This document shows positions 17,458-26,251 of a stretch of DNA of 64,000 nucleotides, one piece after another. The DNA is from Thermoplasmata archaeon. Its GTDB lineage: Archaea; Thermoplasmatota; Thermoplasmata; Lutacidiplasmatales; UBA184. The position numbers and the translations under genes were made by a program. The stretch covers positions 62,001 through 126,000 of the forward strand of contig DAHUZP010000057.1 in NCBI GenBank assembly GCA_027306505.1. Direction: 5' to 3'. The notes below the pieces were generated by a model, which was given only the letters and a program-made list of their open reading frames with translations, was not told where the DNA came from and made no database searches. How positions within the stretch are numbered: position 1 is the stretch's first letter; every line of letters starts with the position of its first letter.

Positions 17458-18258
17458 ATGGATGTCATCGTCTGCGTGAAGCACGTACCTGACGCCGAGA
17501 CCCGACTGCGCGCTTCCTCCTCGGGGAAGTGGATCGACACGGACGGGGTCAAGTTCACCGTCAACAACACCTACGACGAGGCGGCCGCCGAGGAGGCGCT
17601 CCGCCTGAAGGAGAAGTGCGGGGCAAGATCGGTGCGCGTCATCACGGTGGGTCCCGCCCGCGCGGAAGAGGCGTTGCGCTATGTCCTCTCCATGGGCGCC
17701 GACGAGGCGACCCACATCGAGGTCCCGGCGGACGCCCTGCTGGATCCGCTCACCGTCGCCCGCCTCCTCGCCGGGGTCATCAAGACCCTACCCCACGACA
17801 TCGTGATGGTGGGCAAGCAGGCCGCCGACGACGAGGCCGGCGTGGTGGGCAGCGCGCTCGGGGCCCTGCTGGGACTTCCGAGCTACGCCTTCGTGACCCA
17901 GCTCGACCCGGACGCCGCTTCGAAGACCCTCAAGATGCACCGGTACGTCGAGGGCGGCGAGGAGCACTTCCACGGGCCGTTCCCCGCGGTGGTCTCCCTT
18001 CTCAAGGGGGCGGCCGACCCGAGGACCCCGACCCTCCCCAACATCCTGAAGGCCCGCAAGAAGCCCCTCACCAAGGTCCCGCTCGCGGACGCGGAAGCGA
18101 AGGCGAGGGCCCTCTCCCCCACCGCCGCCGCGGGCTCGGTGCGCTCCTTCCTCCTGCCCCCGCCCAAGACCGGGGCGAAGATGATCGAGTTCCAGACCCC
18201 CGAAGAAGCGGCGGAGAAGCTGGTGAGGCTCCTCCGTGAGGAGGCGAAGGTCCTATGA
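17458..18258 (+). CDS. etfB: electron transfer flavoprotein beta subunit
   Basis: A 266-residue EtfB/FixA homologue. It opens with MDVIVCVKHVPDAE, has VNNTYDEAAAEEALRLKE (the beta-subunit signature region), GADEATHIEV, and VMVGKQAADDEAGVVGSALGALLG near the nucleotide-binding loop. It forms a heterodimer with EtfA that takes electrons from acyl-CoA dehydrogenases. It overlaps etfA by ATGA, so the two subunits are translationally coupled. Confidence 0.95.
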   Translation: MDVIVCVKHVPDAETRLRASSSGKWIDTDGVKFTVNNTYDEAAAEEALRLKEKCGARSVRVITVGPARAEEALRYVLSMGADEATHIEVPADALLDPLTVARLLAGVIKTLPHDIVMVGKQAADDEAGVVGSALGALLGLPSYAFVTQLDPDAASKTLKMHRYVEGGEEHFHGPFPAVVSLLKGAADPRTPTLPNILKARKKPLTKVPLADAEAKARALSPTAAAGSVRSFLLPPPKTGAKMIEFQTPEEAAEKLVRLLREEAKVL

Positions 18259-19256
18259 CGCTCGACCTGCTCGTCCTGACCGACCAGCGCGGCGGCTCGC
18301 TCAAGGTCTCGTCGCTCGAAGCGATCTCCGAGGCGCGCCGCCTCGTCGCCAAGGAGGGTGGTGGCAAGGTGGTCGTGGGCCTCCTGGGTCATGATCTCTC
18401 CGCGGCCGTGGAGGGCGTTCGCGCCTTCGGTCCGGACCTGGTCCTGGTCGCGGACGATGCGAAGTTGAGGGCCTTCTCGGCCCAGGCCTACTCGGCCGTC
18501 GCTGCCCGCATGCTCGAGCGATTGAGCGAGCCCAAAGCGGTCCTCGCCCCGGCGACCGCCCTGGGTCGCGAGCTCCTGCCCCGACTCGCCGTGGAGGTGG
18601 GAGGGACCATCGCGCCCGACGTGACGGAGATCGCTCCGCGCGAGGGCGGTGGGCTCGTCGCGATGAGGCCCATCTTCGGCGGCCGGGCCACGCTCGCCGT
18701 GGACCTTCCGACGCTTCCCTGCCTCTCGCTCCGTCCCAACGCGTTCTCCTCCGAGCCCAAGTCGAACCCCGCGACGGTGGTCGAGCCCTTCGCGCTGCCC
18801 GCGCTGCCTCCGACCGCCGAAGCGGTCGTCGTCGAGAAGACGGTGGTGAGCCGAGGGGACACGCCCGAGCTCACGGAGGCCCCTATCATCGTGTCGGGGG
18901 GTCGCGGGCTCAAGGGACCGGAGAACTTCGTCCTCATCGAGAAGCTCGCGAAGGTCCTGGGGGCGGGCATCGGCGCCTCGCGCGCCGTGGTCGACGCGGG
19001 CTGGCGTCCGGCCTCCGAACAGGTGGGCCAGACGGGCAAGACCGTCTCGCCCAACCTCTACGTCGCCTGCGGTATCTCAGGGGCCATCCAGCACCTGGTG
19101 GGCATGTCGAGCTCCCGCTGCATCGTCGCGATCAACAAGGACTCGGCGGCTCCGATCTTCAAGGTCGCGACCTATGGCGTGGTGGGTGACGCTCTCACGA
19201 TCCTGCCGGCGCTCACGACGACGCTCGCGAAGTCGAAGGGCCTCCCCGTCCCCTGA
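18255..19256 (+). CDS. etfA: electron transfer flavoprotein alpha subunit
   Basis: A 333-residue EtfA/FixB homologue. The C-terminal FAD domain is well preserved: [61 protein letters not shown] and [23 protein letters not shown]. It carries the redox FAD and hands electrons to a membrane ETF:quinone oxidoreductase; a FixC-like candidate lies at 21003-22334. No extra ferredoxin domain is fused to it, so nothing here points to electron bifurcation. Confidence 0.95.
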   Translation: MTLDLLVLTDQRGGSLKVSSLEAISEARRLVAKEGGGKVVVGLLGHDLSAAVEGVRAFGPDLVLVADDAKLRAFSAQAYSAVAARMLERLSEPKAVLAPATALGRELLPRLAVEVGGTIAPDVTEIAPREGGGLVAMRPIFGGRATLAVDLPTLPCLSLRPNAFSSEPKSNPATVVEPFALPALPPTAEAVVVEKTVVSRGDTPELTEAPIIVSGGRGLKGPENFVLIEKLAKVLGAGIGASRAVVDAGWRPASEQVGQTGKTVSPNLYVACGISGAIQHLVGMSSSRCIVAINKDSAAPIFKVATYGVVGDALTILPALTTTLAKSKGLPVP

Positions 19257-19303
19257 GCCTCTCCCGGGCCTTTCCGTCCGGGCCCAGCCTTCCAGGCACC
19301 TGT

Positions 19304-19365
19304 GGGACGTCCAAAGCCGGCCACGGTCCCGTGCCCCAGAGGAGGACCTCGCCCGAGGGACGTCC
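19304..19365. repeat. two copies of palindromic gggacgtcc
   Basis: The nonamer gggacgtcc occurs at 19304-19312 and 19357-19365, 53 bases apart, in the gap after etfA. Its core ggacgtcc is a perfect palindrome. It could be a paired operator, but GC-rich octamers recur by chance. Confidence 0.25.
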
Positions 19366-19457
19366 CCCAAAGGTTCTATGAAGGCTCGTTCGCCTAGTCA
19401 GGCGACGCGGAGCGGGTACCATCTTTGGTCGCAACGTCAGCTCCTCCCCCCGCGTTC

Positions 19458-20984
19458 ATGGAGGGGGAGTACAGCATCGCCCGGCCCCCGGATGCCCTGG
19501 AGTCCGCGCTCCTGCTGACCCACCGGATCTCCCGTGAGGACATCCGGGAAGCGCTCATCGCCCAGATCGGGATGGGCTGGGCGGTCCTGGGTGACCACGA
19601 CAAGGCGCTCCCGCTGGCGGACCGCGTGCCTCTCGGACAGGACCCGTTCGGGATCTCCGCGTGGGGGGCGCTCCATCGGGTCTGCGCCGCTCAGGTCCAT
19701 GCGGCGTTGGGCGCGACGGACACGGCGCTCCAGGAGATGGAGAGCGGGCTCACGAAGCTCACCCAAGCGGCCCCGAACGAGCGCGTGCGGGTCATCCTTG
19801 AGGTGGCGGCGGCGATACGGGCGGCGCACGAAGCGACGGGCGATCCACGCTTCGCCGTCTTCCCGGCACGCATCCGAGAGCTCTTCCACGGACCGAACGA
19901 GCGGGCGGCCGCGGACCGGGCCGCGGTGAGGGTCAGCCTCGCGGTCTTCCGCGCGGACCAGGCCCGGGCGATTGTGGAGTCCGGACTGGAACCCCTTCGC
20001 TCGGCCTCCCTACCCCTGGACGGGGACGTGCCGGCCTACGTGATCGAGACGCTGTCGGAGTACACCGAGGTCACGGGCGACCGGTCGCTGCTTGCCTCCG
20101 GTATGGCCCTCCTGCCGAAGATCGCGGATGTCCACCAGCAGCTCCGGGCGAAAGCTTCGCTCGGAAAGGCCCTCCGAGAAGTGGGGGACCTCCTCGCCGG
20201 AGAGCGCCTCCTCCGCGAGGCCCAAGGGGACCTTCCCTCCCTGGACCCCCGCGGGAGGGTCGCGGGCGCGATCCACGTCGCCAGGGTCAGTGCCCGCGAT
20301 GGGCATCTCGCCGGGGCCGACGCCTTGCTCCAATGGGCACGATGGCAGCTCACCCAGATCACGCCGCCGGAGGACCAGCTCGACTTCCGACGTCGGCTCG
20401 CGGACGGCTTCGCCCACGTAGGCGCGGAGCTCGGCGACCCCGCGCGGGTCGAGACCGGGCTCGCACTGGTGCGGAACATGCCCTCGGGGTTCGAGCGCGA
20501 CCTCGCCCTCGCCTCCCAGGGGCGCTACATGGTCGCCTACGCGACGGTCGGCCTTCGTCTCAAACAGCGCCTCGACCGCCTGGAAGCCCGGGCGGGCAGC
20601 GCGCCGCCGTGGGGGTTCAGAGGGCTCGTCGCGGAGACGAGGGAGGCGCTCGCCGCCGGCGCGGTGCCCTCCGCCCGACAAGCCTACGGTCGGGCCCGCC
20701 GGGCCATCTTCCACCACATCGAAGAGGTCCCGGACCTGGAAGAGCTCTGGCGGATGATGAAGCAACTGCACGAAGCGTTCACCCACTGGGAACCGACCTG
20801 GGGCAGCCGCTCCGACTTCGTCCGCTTCCTGGACGACGCCCAGGCGGCCCTCAAGGTGCGCGACTGGCGCACGCTGCGCGACCGGCTCCGACGAGCCCAG
20901 CACATGCTGGACCAGCGCCGGGTCTCCGGTTCCCTGCCCCCCAAGGGCGCGGCCTCCGATGTCCGACCGTCGGGCCCGGCGTGA
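19458..20984 (+). CDS. alpha-helical repeat protein of unknown function
   Basis: A 508-residue, almost wholly helical soluble protein. Stretches such as LLTHRISREDIREALIAQIG, IAWGALHRVCAAQVHAALG-like helices and LRAKASLGKALREVGDLLAG recur with TPR/SEL1-like periodicity, but no repeat matches a canonical TPR closely. No signal peptide or membrane segment. I cannot assign a function; a scaffold or regulatory role is only a guess. The frame is open to a TTG at 19425; the ATG at 19458 is preferred. The gene sits between etfA and the converging fixC-like gene. Confidence 0.65.
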   Translation: MEGEYSIARPPDALESALLLTHRISREDIREALIAQIGMGWAVLGDHDKALPLADRVPLGQDPFGISAWGALHRVCAAQVHAALGATDTALQEMESGLTKLTQAAPNERVRVILEVAAAIRAAHEATGDPRFAVFPARIRELFHGPNERAAADRAAVRVSLAVFRADQARAIVESGLEPLRSASLPLDGDVPAYVIETLSEYTEVTGDRSLLASGMALLPKIADVHQQLRAKASLGKALREVGDLLAGERLLREAQGDLPSLDPRGRVAGAIHVARVSARDGHLAGADALLQWARWQLTQITPPEDQLDFRRRLADGFAHVGAELGDPARVETGLALVRNMPSGFERDLALASQGRYMVAYATVGLRLKQRLDRLEARAGSAPPWGFRGLVAETREALAAGAVPSARQAYGRARRAIFHHIEEVPDLEELWRMMKQLHEAFTHWEPTWGSRSDFVRFLDDAQAALKVRDWRTLRDRLRRAQHMLDQRRVSGSLPPKGAASDVRPSGPA

Positions 20985-21002
20985 GCGCCGGGGTACGGGG
21001 AC

Positions 21003-22334
21003 CTACATCTCCCGGGCCGCCAGCGAAAGCTCGCGGATCGAATCGGCGATCCCCAGCTTCATGGCGCCGCGGGCAGAGCCCAGGGCGGTGGAGAGGAGAC
21101 CCCGAGGACCCCCGGGCCGTGGGGTCATCCAGTCGTGGAAGAGCCCGGTCGCGAGCTGAGCGTACTCCCGGTAGATGCGGGGGTTCCACTTGACCGGGTC
21201 CATCCCGGCGAACCGTTGGAAGTCCGGGAGCACGTGGGAGGAGTTCAACCGCTCACCGTAGGACGCGAGCTTCACGGAAGAGAAGTCCTTCGCCTGGATC
21301 GCCTCGAGGGCGGTGTCGGCCGCGAGGATGCCGCTGCGCGCAGCGTAGCTCATCCCCTGGATCACGATGCCATTGGAGAAGACGAAGCCGCCCGCATCGC
21401 CCGCGACAAGGACCCCGTCGTCCCAGAAGCGGTCCGGCCGCGCCGCGTACCCGTCCGGGATGAGCTTCGCCCCGTACTCCACCATCTCCGCGCCCCTCAG
21501 GAGCGGTTCGATCGCCGGGTGGAGCTTGAACTTCTCGATGATCTCGTGGGTCGCGACCCCGCGGCCCTTGAGCGAGCCCAGCTGGGCGATGATCCCGAGG
21601 GAGAGGGTGTCTCGGTTGGTGTAGAGGAACCCTCCGGCCATGATGCCCGGAGGGAGGAACCCGAGCACCCACTCCTGGGCGCGCCCCTGGAGCCCCTCCA
21701 CCCCGAACCGGTCCTCCAGCACCTGGGGATCGATCTTGAAGACCTCTTTCACCCCGACCTCGGTGTGGTCCTCGGACAGCCGCAACTGTCCGGTGTTGGC
21801 CCGGGGCGGCGCTCCCTTCCGGAGGGAGGTGCCCAGGGTCGTGCGCGAGTTGTATCCGTCGGTCACGATGGTGATGGGGGCCGTCATGACCTCCCCGCTC
21901 TGGACCACGCCACGGACCTTCTCCCCCTCCCGGTGGAGCTTGTCCACGGGCACCGCCGAGACGAGCGTCGCCCCCGCCTCCTCGGCCTTCTTCGCGAGCC
22001 AGGCATCGGTCCTGGCGCGCAGGACCGAGTGGGCGTTGTAGGGCGGCCGGTCCCAGCTCTCGTCGCGGTACTCGAAGCTCAGCGCCCGGTCCGGGGTGAG
22101 GAATCCGAAGCGCTTCGAGATGATGTGCCGCTCCAGCGGCATCTCCTCCTGCCACTTGGGGAGGATCGGGTCCAGGTCGTGTCCCCAGAGGATGCCACCG
22201 GAGAGGTTCTTGACGCCCGGCTCCACCCCACGCTCCAGGAGGAGCGTGTTGGCCCCGCCCTTCGCGAGCCGGATCGCGGCCGCGCAGCCGGCGAACCCGG
22301 CACCGACCACGATCGCGTCGAAGTCGTCGCCCAT
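21003..22334 (-). CDS. FixC-like flavoprotein, ETF:quinone oxidoreductase family
   Basis: A 443-residue FAD-dependent oxidoreductase of the FixC/geranylgeranyl-reductase group. The N-terminal dinucleotide fold is FDAIVVGAGFAGCAAAIRLAKGG in two parts (GxGxxG at about 11-16, ending at LLERG). Typical FixC features follow: VKNLSGGILWG, the motif RARTDAWLAKKAEEAG, and the second FAD contact VLVAGDAGGFVFSNG. It would take electrons from EtfAB to the quinone pool or a ferredoxin. The small ferredoxin partner FixX is not adjacent. It converges on the helical-repeat gene with an 18-base gap. Confidence 0.85.
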   Translation of the reverse strand: MGDDFDAIVVGAGFAGCAAAIRLAKGGANTLLLERGVEPGVKNLSGGILWGHDLDPILPKWQEEMPLERHIISKRFGFLTPDRALSFEYRDESWDRPPYNAHSVLRARTDAWLAKKAEEAGATLVSAVPVDKLHREGEKVRGVVQSGEVMTAPITIVTDGYNSRTTLGTSLRKGAPPRANTGQLRLSEDHTEVGVKEVFKIDPQVLEDRFGVEGLQGRAQEWVLGFLPPGIMAGGFLYTNRDTLSLGIIAQLGSLKGRGVATHEIIEKFKLHPAIEPLLRGAEMVEYGAKLIPDGYAARPDRFWDDGVLVAGDAGGFVFSNGIVIQGMSYAARSGILAADTALEAIQAKDFSSVKLASYGERLNSSHVLPDFQRFAGMDPVKWNPRIYREYAQLATGLFHDWMTPRPGGPRGLLSTALGSARGAMKLGIADSIRELSLAAREM

Positions 22335-22383
22335 GAGGACCCCCCAACGACTCAGGGTCCTGGACCGATAAAGGGCTCGCGCC

Positions 22384-23193
22384 CTATCGGCGGGTCGCGG
22401 GGGCGGTCCCGACGGTCGGCGGGATGATGCCGCGCAGGCGTTCCTGACCCTCTTCGATCGTCCGTTCGAACTGCAGGCAGCGAGGCACGCCCGGCCAGTC
22501 CTCGTTCCCCATGGCCTGGCTCGTGCCACCGAACTCGGCGCTGATCCGGATGGTGCCGTAGCCGAGGACCCGCTGCAGAGCGTGCTGCTTCATGTCGACG
22601 CCGCGGATCTGCAGGAGCTGGACCTCGTCGAAGTCCTTCGCGAGGATCCCCTTCTGGCGGATCACCCGGGTGCTCGTGACGACGTAGACCAGGCTGGCGT
22701 AGCGCAGCCAGCGCGCGCCCCAGAAGAGGATCGCGAGCAGGAGCAGGACGACCGCGACCACCTCGTATAGGCGGCTCGCGGAGGAGCCTGCCACCGCTTG
22801 GAGGGCCGAGGGGAGCGGCTCGATGAGCGAGGAGGAGAAGAGCCCGGCCGCCTGCAGCAGGACCGCGTCCAGGTAGATGACCAGGGCCAGCACGATGGTG
22901 GGGATCGGCAGGAAGAACCAGCGCGTCGGCCGGGACTCCCAGAGGAGCTTCTCGCCCCGGGTGATGTAGGTCGCCTTGAGAAGTCGGGGGAGCTTGGTGT
23001 CCGAGGTCAGCGTGGGTTTTGGGAGGTCCGGGATGACGGGGGCCGGAGGCACGGGGGACGGGCCGAGGTCGTCCGGCGTCATGGGCGAGGGCGGGTTCGC
23101 GGCCGCGTTCGCGCCAGCGACCCCTGCCGGGTATGCGGGCGAGCTCGGCCCCGTCGGCGAACTGGTCCCGGTGTTGGAAGCGCGCTGGGCCAT
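22384..23193 (-). CDS. membrane protein with bacterial-type PH domain (bPH2)
   Basis: A 269-residue protein. Residues 1-60 are a Pro/Ser/Ala-rich disordered tail. Two membrane segments (about 89-111 and 142-163) are followed by a YdbS/bPH2-type domain of about 70 residues: YVVTSTRVIRQKGILAKDFDEV, LLQIRGVDMKQHALQRVLGYG, TIRISAEFGG. Such domains face the cytoplasm at the membrane; their function is poorly known. The start is set by a TATA box at 23218-23226, leaderless. It is oriented with the fixC-like gene 49 bases downstream. Confidence 0.8.
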   Translation of the reverse strand: MAQRASNTGTSSPTGPSSPAYPAGVAGANAAANPPSPMTPDDLGPSPVPPAPVIPDLPKPTLTSDTKLPRLLKATYITRGEKLLWESRPTRWFFLPIPTIVLALVIYLDAVLLQAAGLFSSSLIEPLPSALQAVAGSSASRLYEVVAVVLLLLAILFWGARWLRYASLVYVVTSTRVIRQKGILAKDFDEVQLLQIRGVDMKQHALQRVLGYGTIRISAEFGGTSQAMGNEDWPGVPRCLQFERTIEEGQERLRGIIPPTVGTAPATRR

Positions 23194-23217
23194 CAGTGCC
23201 CCGATGGGGAAGTCCCC

Positions 23218-23226
23218 CTTTATACC
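23218..23226 (-). promoter_or_regulatory. TATA box for the PH-domain gene
   Basis: The minus strand reads ggtataaag, a near-ideal archaeal TATA box centred about 29 bases before the ATG at 23193. Confidence 0.6.
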
Positions 23227-23270
23227 TGCTCGGTAGACACAAGCGAGGGATGGAGCCCTGGTCCTTCCCC

Positions 23271-23277
23271 TTCAAAT
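23271..23277 (+). promoter_or_regulatory. TATA-like box for the amidohydrolase
   Basis: ttcaaat is centred about 28 bases before the ATG at 23302, compatible with a leaderless transcript diverging from the PH-domain gene. Confidence 0.45.
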
Positions 23278-23301
23278 CCCACGCTTCCTCCCAACCCCAC
23301 C

Positions 23302-24156
23302 ATGGGCATCACCGACTGCCACGTCCACATCAATCCGGTCTGGGAGATGCTGCCCGCGGCGAGGGCCGCCATCTCCGCCCACCACCGGGACTTCACCGAG
23401 ATCGAGCGGTACCTGCACGATGCGCGGCTCTTCCTGGAGTACATGGACCGCTGCGGCGTCGAGCGCTCGGTCCTCATCAACTACGTGAGCCCGGAGGTGA
23501 TCGGGTACACCGAGCGCTCGAACGACTTCGTCGCCGACTACGTGCGGGAGGACCCCCAGCGCCTCGTCGCAGTGGGTTCGGTGCATCCACGCCGCCATCC
23601 GGACCCGCTCTCGGCGGTCTGGGAGCTCAAGCAGAAGGGGATCCGTGGGATCAAGCTCCACCCTCCTCACCAGCTCTTCTCCCCTAACGAGCACGCTTCC
23701 GACCGGGGGGGCAACGTACGACTGGCCGCGATCTACCGTGCCTGCGAAGAGCACAAGCTCCCGATCATCTTCCACACCGGGACCTCGATCTTCCCCGGGG
23801 CGAGGGACCGATTTGCCGAGCCCATGCTGGTCGAGGATGTGGCGATCGACTACCCGGACCTCACGATCGTGCTCGCCCACGGAGGGCGGCCGCTCTGGAT
23901 GGACCAGGCGAGCTTCCTCACCCGCCGGTTCCCCCGCGTCTACCTGGAGATCTCGGGCGTGCCCCCGGAGAAGCTGCTCACCTACTTCCCGGACCTGGAG
24001 CGCCTATCGGACAAGGTCCTCTTCGGCTCGGACTGGCCCGGGCCCGGGGTCAAGGACGTGAAGGACAACCTCGCCCGCTTCGAGCGCTCCGGGCTGAGCG
24101 CGGAAGCGAGGGACCGTATCCTCCGAGAGAACCCGGAGAAGGTCTTCCCCCGCTGA
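23302..24156 (+). CDS. amidohydrolase-2 family metal-dependent hydrolase
   Basis: A 284-residue TIM-barrel amidohydrolase. Metal ligands are visible as the N-terminal HVH (residues 7-9, TDCHVHIN), IKLHPPH, IIFHTGTS, VLAHGG and the C-terminal Asp in FGSDWPGPG. Members include decarboxylases and hydrolases of cyclic substrates; which applies here is unknown. The frame is open far upstream, but that part is antisense to the PH-domain gene. The ATG at 23302 gives a normal family start and suits the TATA box. Confidence 0.85.
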   Translation: MGITDCHVHINPVWEMLPAARAAISAHHRDFTEIERYLHDARLFLEYMDRCGVERSVLINYVSPEVIGYTERSNDFVADYVREDPQRLVAVGSVHPRRHPDPLSAVWELKQKGIRGIKLHPPHQLFSPNEHASDRGGNVRLAAIYRACEEHKLPIIFHTGTSIFPGARDRFAEPMLVEDVAIDYPDLTIVLAHGGRPLWMDQASFLTRRFPRVYLEISGVPPEKLLTYFPDLERLSDKVLFGSDWPGPGVKDVKDNLARFERSGLSAEARDRILRENPEKVFPR

Positions 24157-24163
24157 GTCCCCT

Positions 24164-24171
24164 TTGAAATA
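24164..24171 (+). promoter_or_regulatory. TATA-like box for aIF-1A
   Basis: ttgaaata is centred about 26 bases before the GTG at 24194, supporting that GTG as the leaderless start and the long N-terminal extension as real. Confidence 0.5.
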
Positions 24172-24193
24172 GTCCAGCCCGTTCGACCTCCTC

Positions 24194-24700
24194 GTGAACG
24201 CGAGTACTCCCTCAGAGCGGACCACCCGTCCGCCAGAGCCTTCCTCCCCTTCGAAGGAGGAGAAGGCCCCCGCCTCCCCGGCGGAGCAGGAGAAGGGGGA
24301 GGACGAGCAGACGCCCTCCCCGATGCTGGACGTCGGTGCGAAGAGCATCGATGCCGGCGAGGAGATCGGCCGCTTGCCGCTCCCGCGACGCGACCGCGGG
24401 GAGATCTATGGGATCTCGAACCAGCTTCTCGGGGCCGCCCGCATCCGGGTGATGTGCGAGGACAACATCTCGCGGATGGGTCGGATCACGGGGAAAATGA
24501 AGAAGAAGATGTGGATCCGCGAGGGGGACCTGCTCATCCTCCGTCCTTGGGGATTCCAGGAGGGGAAGGCGGACATCCTCTTCCGCTACAGCCGTACGCA
24601 GGCGAACTACCTCTCCCGGCGCAAGATCCTCCCCGCCTCCGTGGACTTCTACGGCGGTGAGCTGCCCCCCGAGCCGGAGCGACCTCGCCGTCGGCGATAG
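24194..24700 (+). CDS. eif1A: translation initiation factor aIF-1A
   Basis: A 168-residue archaeal IF1A. Residues 1-65 are a Ser/Pro/Glu-rich extension. The OB fold starts at EIYGISNQLLGAARIRVMC and includes RMGRITGKMKKKMWIREGDLLILRPW and ADILFRYSRTQANYL. It binds the 30S A-site during start selection and helps scanning or leaderless initiation. The core matches the family closely; the acidic N-terminal tail is longer than the usual archaeal form of about 100-115 residues. It lies 12 bases upstream of the NAD(P)HX repair gene, probably in one transcript. Confidence 0.93.
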   Translation: MNASTPSERTTRPPEPSSPSKEEKAPASPAEQEKGEDEQTPSPMLDVGAKSIDAGEEIGRLPLPRRDRGEIYGISNQLLGAARIRVMCEDNISRMGRITGKMKKKMWIREGDLLILRPWGFQEGKADILFRYSRTQANYLSRRKILPASVDFYGGELPPEPERPRRRR

Positions 24701-24712
24701 GGCCTCTGGGGT

Positions 24713-26251
24713 ATGGCCGAGGCTCGCCCGCTCTCGGGCCAAGAGGTGCAGGTCCTCGAGGCCAACGCGGTGGCCCATGGGGTCAGCATCGACCAGCTCA
24801 TGGACAACGCGGGGCACGCCGTGGCCGAGGAGGCCCGACGGCACCTTCCCCCGCCTCCCGCTCCTGTGGGGATCGTCTGTGGGCTGGGGAACAACGGGGG
24901 CGACGGGCTCGCCTCCGCATCGGTCCTCTCGGCCCTCGGGTACCAGCCCCGTCTCTGGCTCCTCGCTGACCCTTCCCAGATCCGCTCCGCGGCCGCGCTC
25001 CGTCGGTGGGAGATGGTGCGGGGGTTGCGCTACGTTCGCGTCGGGGTCCCCGCCGCGGAGGAGCTGCGAGGCCTGCCTCTCATCATCGATGCCATGCTCG
25101 GCACCGGGGGGACGGGCGAACCGAGGGAGCCCTACCGGAGCGCCGTCCGCGAGATCACCGACTCCGCCGTGAAGGTCCTCTCCGTCGACCTGCCGACGGG
25201 CCTGGGCAGTCCTTCCGCTCTCCGGGCGGACTGGACCGTCGCACTCGAGGTGCGCAAGGAAGGGATGGACCATCCCTCCTGCGGAGCGGTGGAGGTCCGG
25301 TCCATCGGGATGCCGGAGGAGGCCCATCGCGAGACCGGGGTGGGGGAGTTCCTGCTCTACCCGGTCCCCCCACCGACGACCCAGAAGAGCGACTCCGGCC
25401 GGGTCGTCGTGATCGGTGGAGGGCCCTACTACGGGGCGCCCTACCTTGCGGGCATGGGCGCCCTGCGCGGCGGCGCCGACATGGTCTTCGTTCTCGTCCC
25501 CGGGTCCATCCTCGATACGGTCCAGGGCTACTCTGCCCAGCTCATCGTGCGGGGGGTGGGCACGGGGCGGCTCTTCACCGTCGGTGACCGGGACGCGGTG
25601 CTCTCCCAGATCGAGCGGATACGGCCCACCGCGGTCCTCCTGGGCAATGGGATCGGAGAAGCTCCCACGACCCTCCAGTTCCTCGAGGAGGTCTTGGAGC
25701 ACATGCTCCCTTCGACCCCTTGCGTCGTGGATGCGGACGGACTGCGCCTCGTGTCCCGGCGCGGCGAGGTCTCCCTTCCTGGCCAGTCCCCGTCGCGCTG
25801 GCTGCTCACGCCCAACCTTCGGGAGTTCGCGCACCTCGACGGCCGCTCCGCGAACCCGTTGACGAAGCCCCCTACGCCCGAGGAGGTGCGCAGGCTCGCG
25901 GCCCGATTGCGGGCGACGCTCCTGGTGAAGGGCCCCGAGGACATCCTTTCCGACGGCGAGTCCACCAAGCTCAACCGCACCCACCACCCGGCGATGGTGG
26001 CTGGAGGGGCGGGGGACGTCCTCGCAGGCCTCCTGACGTCGCTCCTCGCCCGGGGCCTCACCCCGTACCAGGCGGGACGGCTCGGGTCCTTCTGGCTCGG
26101 GAGGACCTCGCTCGCCGCGTTCGAGGAGGTCTCCTATGCGCTTCTCCCCGAGGACCTGCTGGCCCGGATGGGACCGGCCCTTCGACGGGGCCTCGACGAG
26201 GTCCGGCGTCTCACCGACCCGGGTCGGCCGGCACCGACCGGTCACGCGTAG
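24713..26251 (+). CDS. nnr: bifunctional NAD(P)H-hydrate epimerase / dehydratase
   Basis: A 512-residue fusion that repairs hydrated NADH and NADPH. The N-terminal epimerase (about 1-210) shows LMDNAGHAVAEEA and VCGLGNNGGDGLASA, a metal-binding Asp in IIDAMLGTG, and VDLPTGL. The C-terminal ADP/ATP-dependent dehydratase (about 220-500) shows VVVIGGGPYYGAPYLAG, AVLLGNGIG, VVDADGLRL, LLTPNLREFAHL, LLVKGPEDIL and the catalytic loop AGGAGDVLAGLLTSLLA. Both halves appear intact. Its 3' end overlaps the converging bud32 gene by 10 bases. Confidence 0.95.
   Translation: MAEARPLSGQEVQVLEANAVAHGVSIDQLMDNAGHAVAEEARRHLPPPPAPVGIVCGLGNNGGDGLASASVLSALGYQPRLWLLADPSQIRSAAALRRWEMVRGLRYVRVGVPAAEELRGLPLIIDAMLGTGGTGEPREPYRSAVREITDSAVKVLSVDLPTGLGSPSALRADWTVALEVRKEGMDHPSCGAVEVRSIGMPEEAHRETGVGEFLLYPVPPPTTQKSDSGRVVVIGGGPYYGAPYLAGMGALRGGADMVFVLVPGSILDTVQGYSAQLIVRGVGTGRLFTVGDRDAVLSQIERIRPTAVLLGNGIGEAPTTLQFLEEVLEHMLPSTPCVVDADGLRLVSRRGEVSLPGQSPSRWLLTPNLREFAHLDGRSANPLTKPPTPEEVRRLAARLRATLLVKGPEDILSDGESTKLNRTHHPAMVAGGAGDVLAGLLTSLLARGLTPYQAGRLGSFWLGRTSLAAFEEVSYALLPEDLLARMGPALRRGLDEVRRLTDPGRPAPTGHA

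Noticed and set aside
22798-23301. N-terminal extension of the amidohydrolase
   Set aside because: This part is antisense to the PH-domain gene and its promoter; the metal-binding HVH motif is expected near the start, as given by the ATG at 23302.
24212-26245. 677-codon open frame opposite aIF-1A and nnr
   Set aside because: It has no domain similarity, while both plus-strand products are textbook family members.
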